Positions 6,670 to 8,133 of a DNA stretch of 8,133 bases are shown piece after piece (position 1 is the stretch's first letter; every line of letters begins with the position of its first letter). Location of the stretch: positions 13,161 through 21,293 of the forward strand of contig DFHY01000088.1 of assembly GCA_002371345.1 (NCBI GenBank). The letters are read 5' to 3'. The notes beneath the pieces were generated by a model that worked only from the letters and a program-made list of their open reading frames with translations, made no database searches and was not told the origin of the DNA. This DNA comes from Lachnospiraceae bacterium UBA3711 (GTDB lineage: Bacteria > Bacillota > Clostridia > Lachnospirales > Lachnospiraceae). The position numbers were made by a program, and so were the translations under genes.

Positions 6670-7986
6670 TCACGCGAAGCATGTCTGTACGCCTCCGACG
6701 AAGGTGTCCCCGAGTCCTATCGTATACAGGGGCCGCTCCATATAGCGCGACGGAACTATAACCGCCTGCCTGTCTGTCTTCATACCCTCCACGATATCAT
6801 GGAAGCGAAGGCCCTCGGCACTCAGCGGAAGAGACAGGCTCTCCCTGAGATCCTGCATAGTGCCGTATCTGCCGCACCTTGCACGGGTGCCGCTCATCAG
6901 GCATCCTATGGTTAGTCCCTTCTCTATATCCGCGCCGGCGTGGCAGGTGCCGTAAAACAGCGCGTAATCCTTCGTATGCAGGATCGCTCCCCTTGGCCCA
7001 TAGGTCCGCAGTATGTACTCGAGCGCGTCAATGACTCTGCGGGGATCGGAAAGATCCGCCTCACGCCCATGACGCTTCATAAGGTCAGCCAGCTCCTCTT
7101 CATTCGTACCAAGCACGGTCAGATAAGGCCCCATTGCCCGGAACATGATCTCCTTGACCTCCGGGTTCATATAAAACGCTCCTTCCATATAGACAGGAAC
7201 TCCTCCCGGAGCTTTCGTAAGAGGGATCATCATCTGCTCGATCTGCGCGGCGCGCTGTCTCATGATCTCCGGATCGATGATCGCGTCAAACCCCGATATG
7301 ACCAGTGAAGATATCCCGTCCCTGTGAGCTGGAAGATATCTCAGGTAATCCTCCGGAACAGGAACGCTCTTGTGAATACTGTCATAGAAGAAGATCAGTC
7401 TGTTCGAGAGAGGAATCGTAACATCCCGTCCATGAATACGAATTATATCTCCCTTTGAAAACTGGAGAATAATATGGTAGACCGGCTCTTCATCCAGAGC
7501 TCCGTCCATGACAGGTATCAGCTGCTGTCCCTGCACCATCCTCGTATCTGACTGATTCAGCATGGAGCATACTTCCCTGCATCTGTCAGTCAGCTGCACC
7601 GCCACTGGAAATCCCGCAGTTGAGAGAGCGGCGGCGCCCTGCGCCCCGGTTCCTCCAAGTGAACTCTCCTTCTCAAAGCTGTCCATCAGGAGGTCGCACA
7701 CGTCTACCCGGGTGATGTCGAAGTTCATTCCAAGGCCGTGTACGGCACAGTAAGCTGATATACGGGCAAGGTCCCTCATGCAGGTGATTCTGTCGCCTGG
7801 CCTGGCCGAAGGTTCATCCTCGAGATACTGATCCATAAGGCTGCTGAACACGCCTGCGTCCCACTTCAGAACGACATCATAGTTGCTGGTAAAGGCCAGA
7901 AATGTTCTCCGTCCGCTCTGCTTTCTGTACTGAATGTCGCTCTCAAGCTGATTGTAATACCAGAGGTACCGGTCTACATAGCCCAT
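6670..7986 (-). CDS. ADP-dependent phosphofructokinase/glucokinase family protein
   Basis: A 438-residue protein of the ADP-dependent sugar kinase family (ADP_PFK_GK), ribokinase-like enzymes first known from archaea that use ADP rather than ATP to phosphorylate glucose or fructose 6-phosphate. Visible in order, numbered from ATG 7986: the substrate-contact segment SLGGTGAQGAAAL (109-121); VPVYMEGAF (264-271) at the position of the family HxE motif, with Tyr for His; GTNEEEL (293-299) carrying the NxxE magnesium motif; LHTKDYALFY (336-345); and GLGDTFVGG (424-432) with the catalytic Asp427. Length is close to the usual 450. ATG 7986 is preceded by AGGAGG at 8-nt spacing (7995-8000); a GTG ten codons earlier in the same frame would swallow that site. 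As first gene of the sugar operon it probably phosphorylates a pathway sugar or sugar phosphate. The actual phosphoryl donor and substrate are not shown by sequence. Confidence 0.83.
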   Translation of the reverse strand: MGYVDRYLWYYNQLESDIQYRKQSGRRTFLAFTSNYDVVLKWDAGVFSSLMDQYLEDEPSARPGDRITCMRDLARISAYCAVHGLGMNFDITRVDVCDLLMDSFEKESSLGGTGAQGAAALSTAGFPVAVQLTDRCREVCSMLNQSDTRMVQGQQLIPVMDGALDEEPVYHIILQFSKGDIIRIHGRDVTIPLSNRLIFFYDSIHKSVPVPEDYLRYLPAHRDGISSLVISGFDAIIDPEIMRQRAAQIEQMMIPLTKAPGGVPVYMEGAFYMNPEVKEIMFRAMGPYLTVLGTNEEELADLMKRHGREADLSDPRRVIDALEYILRTYGPRGAILHTKDYALFYGTCHAGADIEKGLTIGCLMSGTRARCGRYGTMQDLRESLSLPLSAEGLRFHDIVEGMKTDRQAVIVPSRYMERPLYTIGLGDTFVGGVQTCFA

Positions 7987-8066
7987 ACCTTCCGCCTCCT
8001 GACTCTTTAACAGCACGCCGCATCTAAGGTCATCCGCTCCTGCCGCGTCGCCGGTCGAAACCTCAC

Positions 8067-8133
8067 GTTCCCGGCAGCCGGCTATTCACGCATGTTCCCG
8101 GCAGCCGGCTGTTCACTCATGTTCCCGGCAGCC
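8067..8133 (-). repeat. 27-bp tandem repeat, at least 2.5 copies, running off the right edge
   Basis: Units begin at 8067, 8094 and 8121, each starting GTTCCCGGCAGCC on the plus strand; the two complete units differ only at an A/G and a G/T. The third copy is cut by the window end. Each junction holds the palindrome AGCCGGCT. Because 27 is a multiple of three, one minus-strand frame reads through as nine-residue repeats, AAGNMSEQP then AAGNMRE and a TAG stop (8082-8084). A C-to-T change turns the CAG of the repeat into that stop. It may therefore be the C-terminal tail of an upstream gene, or non-coding. Confidence 0.85.
8082..8133 (-). CDS. Possible C-terminal tail of an upstream gene, repeat-encoded
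   Basis: The only minus-strand frame open through the first repeat copy gives AAGNMSEQPAAGNMRE and then TAG. The other two frames stop within the first copy. If an upstream gene reaches this far, this would be its last 16 residues, ending about 95 nt before the ADP-dependent kinase start. Nothing identifies the protein, and the repeat may simply be intergenic. Confidence 0.25.
   Translation of the reverse strand, partial: AAGNMSEQPAAGNMRE

Noticed and set aside
8067..8133. CRISPR array
   Set aside because: The 27-bp units are contiguous with no unique spacers, so this is a simple tandem repeat.

Overview
The window looks like a Gram-positive gut-type Clostridia chromosome, most likely Lachnospiraceae. 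That is inferred from strong AGGAGG-type ribosome binding sites, the gene complement, moderately high GC by eye, and an IS231-like (IS4 family) miniature repeat. Every gene I can support lies on the minus strand, so transcription runs from high to low coordinates. No rRNA, tRNA or CRISPR array is visible.

Right to left, the window opens with a 27-bp tandem repeat that touches the right edge and may encode the C-terminal tail of an upstream gene (8067-8133). A tight five-gene sugar operon follows. It encodes an ADP-dependent phosphofructokinase/glucokinase-family kinase (6670-7986), a xylulokinase-like FGGY kinase (5078-6586), the two-domain ATPase (3524-5053) and the permease (2534-3511) of a ribose-type (CUT2) ABC importer, and a D-lyxose/D-mannose-family cupin isomerase (1778-2461). 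The isomerase gene is closed by a perfect 15-bp hairpin terminator. Immediately after it, a near-consensus promoter (TTGACA, 17 bp, TATTAT) drives a class II aldolase of the GatY/KbaY/IolJ size class (744-1616), which ends in its own terminator.

Together these genes form a plausible self-contained catabolic module: import, aldose-to-ketose isomerisation, phosphorylation by the FGGY kinase, a possible second phosphorylation by the ADP-dependent kinase, and cleavage by the aldolase. D-lyxose via D-xylulose is the simplest substrate guess; a hexose such as D-mannose is also possible. The substrate-binding protein, any regulator and the main promoter are not in the window and should lie to its right.

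The roughly 530 bp between the aldolase terminator and the next gene (a MATE transporter, only its first 42 codons present) is not simple spacer. It contains a large imperfect palindrome (about 363-628) built from repeated GC-rich modules. At its left end sits a 112-bp hairpin element with IS231-like termini, flanked by a 9-10 bp direct duplication, so this is a nested insertion.
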